Below, one piece after another: positions 15,086 through 15,965 of a DNA stretch of 15,965 bases; the stretch's first letter is position 1, and every line of letters begins with the position of its first letter. The notes under the pieces are model-generated. The model did no database searches and was not told where the DNA came from. It saw nothing but the letters and a program-made list of their open reading frames with translations. This DNA is from a bacterium (GTDB taxonomy: Bacteria > UBP6 > JAFGXH01): NCBI GenBank assembly GCA_027064085.1, contig JAMOQH010000052.1, forward strand, positions 1-15,965, read 5' to 3'. A program made the position numbers and the translations under genes.

Positions 15086-15965
15086 ATGGTAAAAAATAAG
15101 GATAAAAATAAAATAGAAAACCGTTATGATAAAATATTAAAAGAGCTTTTAGATAATAAAATATTAATGAAACAATTAATTACAGGATTCATTAATGAAT
15201 CTTGGGTTAAAAGTATAGATTTTAGAACATTAAAAAAAGAAAAGACAGATTTTTTATCAGAAGATTTAAAAGAATTTAGAAAAGATTTACTTTGGAGTGT
15301 TAAACTCAAAGGTAATAAAATTTATTTTTATATTCACATAGAATTTCAATCAATACCCGATAGAAAGATGCCTTTTAGATTTTTAATTTATGATAGTTTA
15401 TTACATATTGATATATTAAAAAATAGAAATAAAAATGACAAGGATAAAAAATTACCATTTATTTTCCCTATATTATTTTATATCGGAGAGAATAAGTGGA
15501 AGTTTGAATTTGATTTAACTAAACTAATAGAACAACCATTTGATAATGCAATAAAGTATATACCTAAATTTAATATTTATAAAATAATGTTAAACGAAAA
15601 GAGTTTAAAAGACTTAAAAACAATAGATAATTTATTGAGTAATATTTTAGCAACTGATAATAAGGAAATAAATCAAAAAGATTTAGATGAAATAATATTA
15701 AAAATAAAGCAAATATTATCAGGTTATGACAAAGAAAAGGAATTAATAATGCTTGATAAAATCAATAAATTTGTTAAATTAATATCAAGTGATAGAATAA
15801 ATATTAAAGAAGCTCTAAAAACTTTAAATCAGGAGGATAAAATGGGTGGAATGATGAAACTACTTAACGAAATTGAAGAAAGAGGAGAAAAAAAAGGTAT
15901 AGAAAAAGGCATAGAAAAAAAAGCAATAGAAACAGCTATTGAAATGTTAAAATTAGCTTCAGAAC
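15086..15965 (+). CDS. Rpn / PD-(D/E)XK nuclease family protein, 3' end outside window
   Basis: At least 293 codons, open to the window edge. It resembles the Rpn/YhgA-like 'transposase' family (PD-(D/E)XK nucleases with DNase activity, some acting as toxic anti-phage proteins). Evidence: YDKILKELL...LITGFINESWV (14-41), then FRKDLLWSVKL (64-74; candidate catalytic D67), YFYIHIEFQS (80-89; E86 and Q88 of the E-x-Q site) and PDRKMPFRFLIYDSLL (91-106), the family's most recognisable block. The tail has KLLNEIEERGEKKGIEKGIEKK, the Lys/Glu/Gly-rich coil typical of Rpn C-termini. SD AGGAGG (15075-15080) is five bases from the ATG at 15086. It lies 89 bp after the methylase gene, has its own promoter, and contains an internal SD and start at 15831-15844. 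It is a different subfamily from the left-end Rpn protein. Confidence 0.85.
   Translation, partial: MVKNKDKNKIENRYDKILKELLDNKILMKQLITGFINESWVKSIDFRTLKKEKTDFLSEDLKEFRKDLLWSVKLKGNKIYFYIHIEFQSIPDRKMPFRFLIYDSLLHIDILKNRNKNDKDKKLPFIFPILFYIGENKWKFEFDLTKLIEQPFDNAIKYIPKFNIYKIMLNEKSLKDLKTIDNLLSNILATDNKEINQKDLDEIILKIKQILSGYDKEKELIMLDKINKFVKLISSDRINIKEALKTLNQEDKMGGMMKLLNEIEERGEKKGIEKGIEKKAIETAIEMLKLASE
15831..15844 (+). promoter_or_regulatory. Internal SD and in-frame ATG within the Rpn gene
   Basis: AGGAGG (15831-15836), five bases, then ATG (15842-15844), codon 253 of the Rpn reading frame. The spacing is the same as at the gene's own start, and a full AGGAGG at this spacing before an in-frame ATG is otherwise not seen in the genes here. 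It would produce a small protein starting MGGMMKLLNEIEERG that carries the C-terminal tail without the nuclease domain. Confidence 0.5.

Noticed and set aside
15024-15092. 22-codon ORF overlapping the Rpn start (MKFSLLAHLNKTSYTPIRRL...)
   Set aside because: No SD, and it begins upstream of the predicted transcription start, so it would be translated only from read-through RNA. A leader peptide role cannot be supported.
1-15965. Insertion sequence or composite transposon bounded by the two Rpn genes
   Set aside because: The Rpn proteins are of different subfamilies, point outward, and I found no terminal inverted repeats or target duplications. The 'transposase' name of the family is historical.

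Overview
The window is very AT-rich throughout and looks like a chromosomal segment from a Gram-negative bacterium. Three things point towards Myxococcota or related former deltaproteobacterial lineages: an MglA-type GTPase with the TVPGQ signature, two lipobox lipoproteins, and Cys-rich repeats of the CTPKTC...CGSIDNGCG...CGDC kind that are common in surface proteins of those groups. Such low GC is unusual there, so the placement is an inference.

Layout, left to right. (1) 1-140, minus strand: the 5' part of an Rpn / PD-(D/E)XK 'transposase' family nuclease, cut by the window edge. (2) 302-3060, plus strand: an overlapping set of MglA-like GTPase, soluble histidine kinase and ThiL, ending in a hairpin. 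(3) 3137-7837: two lipoproteins, each with its own similar promoter, that share a C-terminal carbohydrate-binding-like beta-sandwich domain. The larger also carries two YhcR-type OB-fold modules and 81-bp Cys-rich repeats; the smaller carries a near-perfect 129-bp tandem repeat. (4) 7838-8321: an intergenic stretch with a possible terminator, a start-less ORF remnant and a candidate promoter. (5) 8322-14996: a two-gene unit, a PLD-nuclease/SNF2-like helicase followed 12 bp later by an Eco57I/PglX-like N6-adenine methyltransferase with a TaqI-like specificity domain. This looks like a compact restriction or anti-phage system. (6) 15086 to the end, plus strand: a second Rpn-family nuclease, 3'-truncated by the window edge.

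The most interesting part is the defence-type content. Two Rpn genes bracket the window and point outward, and their promoters are strikingly alike (same spacing, 13 of 17 identical spacer bases, same AACAAGTTATA core). The right-hand Rpn gene has a perfect internal AGGAGG and in-frame ATG just before its C-terminal tail, the arrangement expected for an intragenic small antitoxin. Its own start-site SD can pair with CTCCT just upstream, but that half lies before the predicted transcription start, so only read-through transcripts from the methylase operon would carry the masking hairpin. Promoters in this window show a consistent style: TTGnnn, 17 bp, TAnnnT-like -10, then a short leader of about 10-25 nt.
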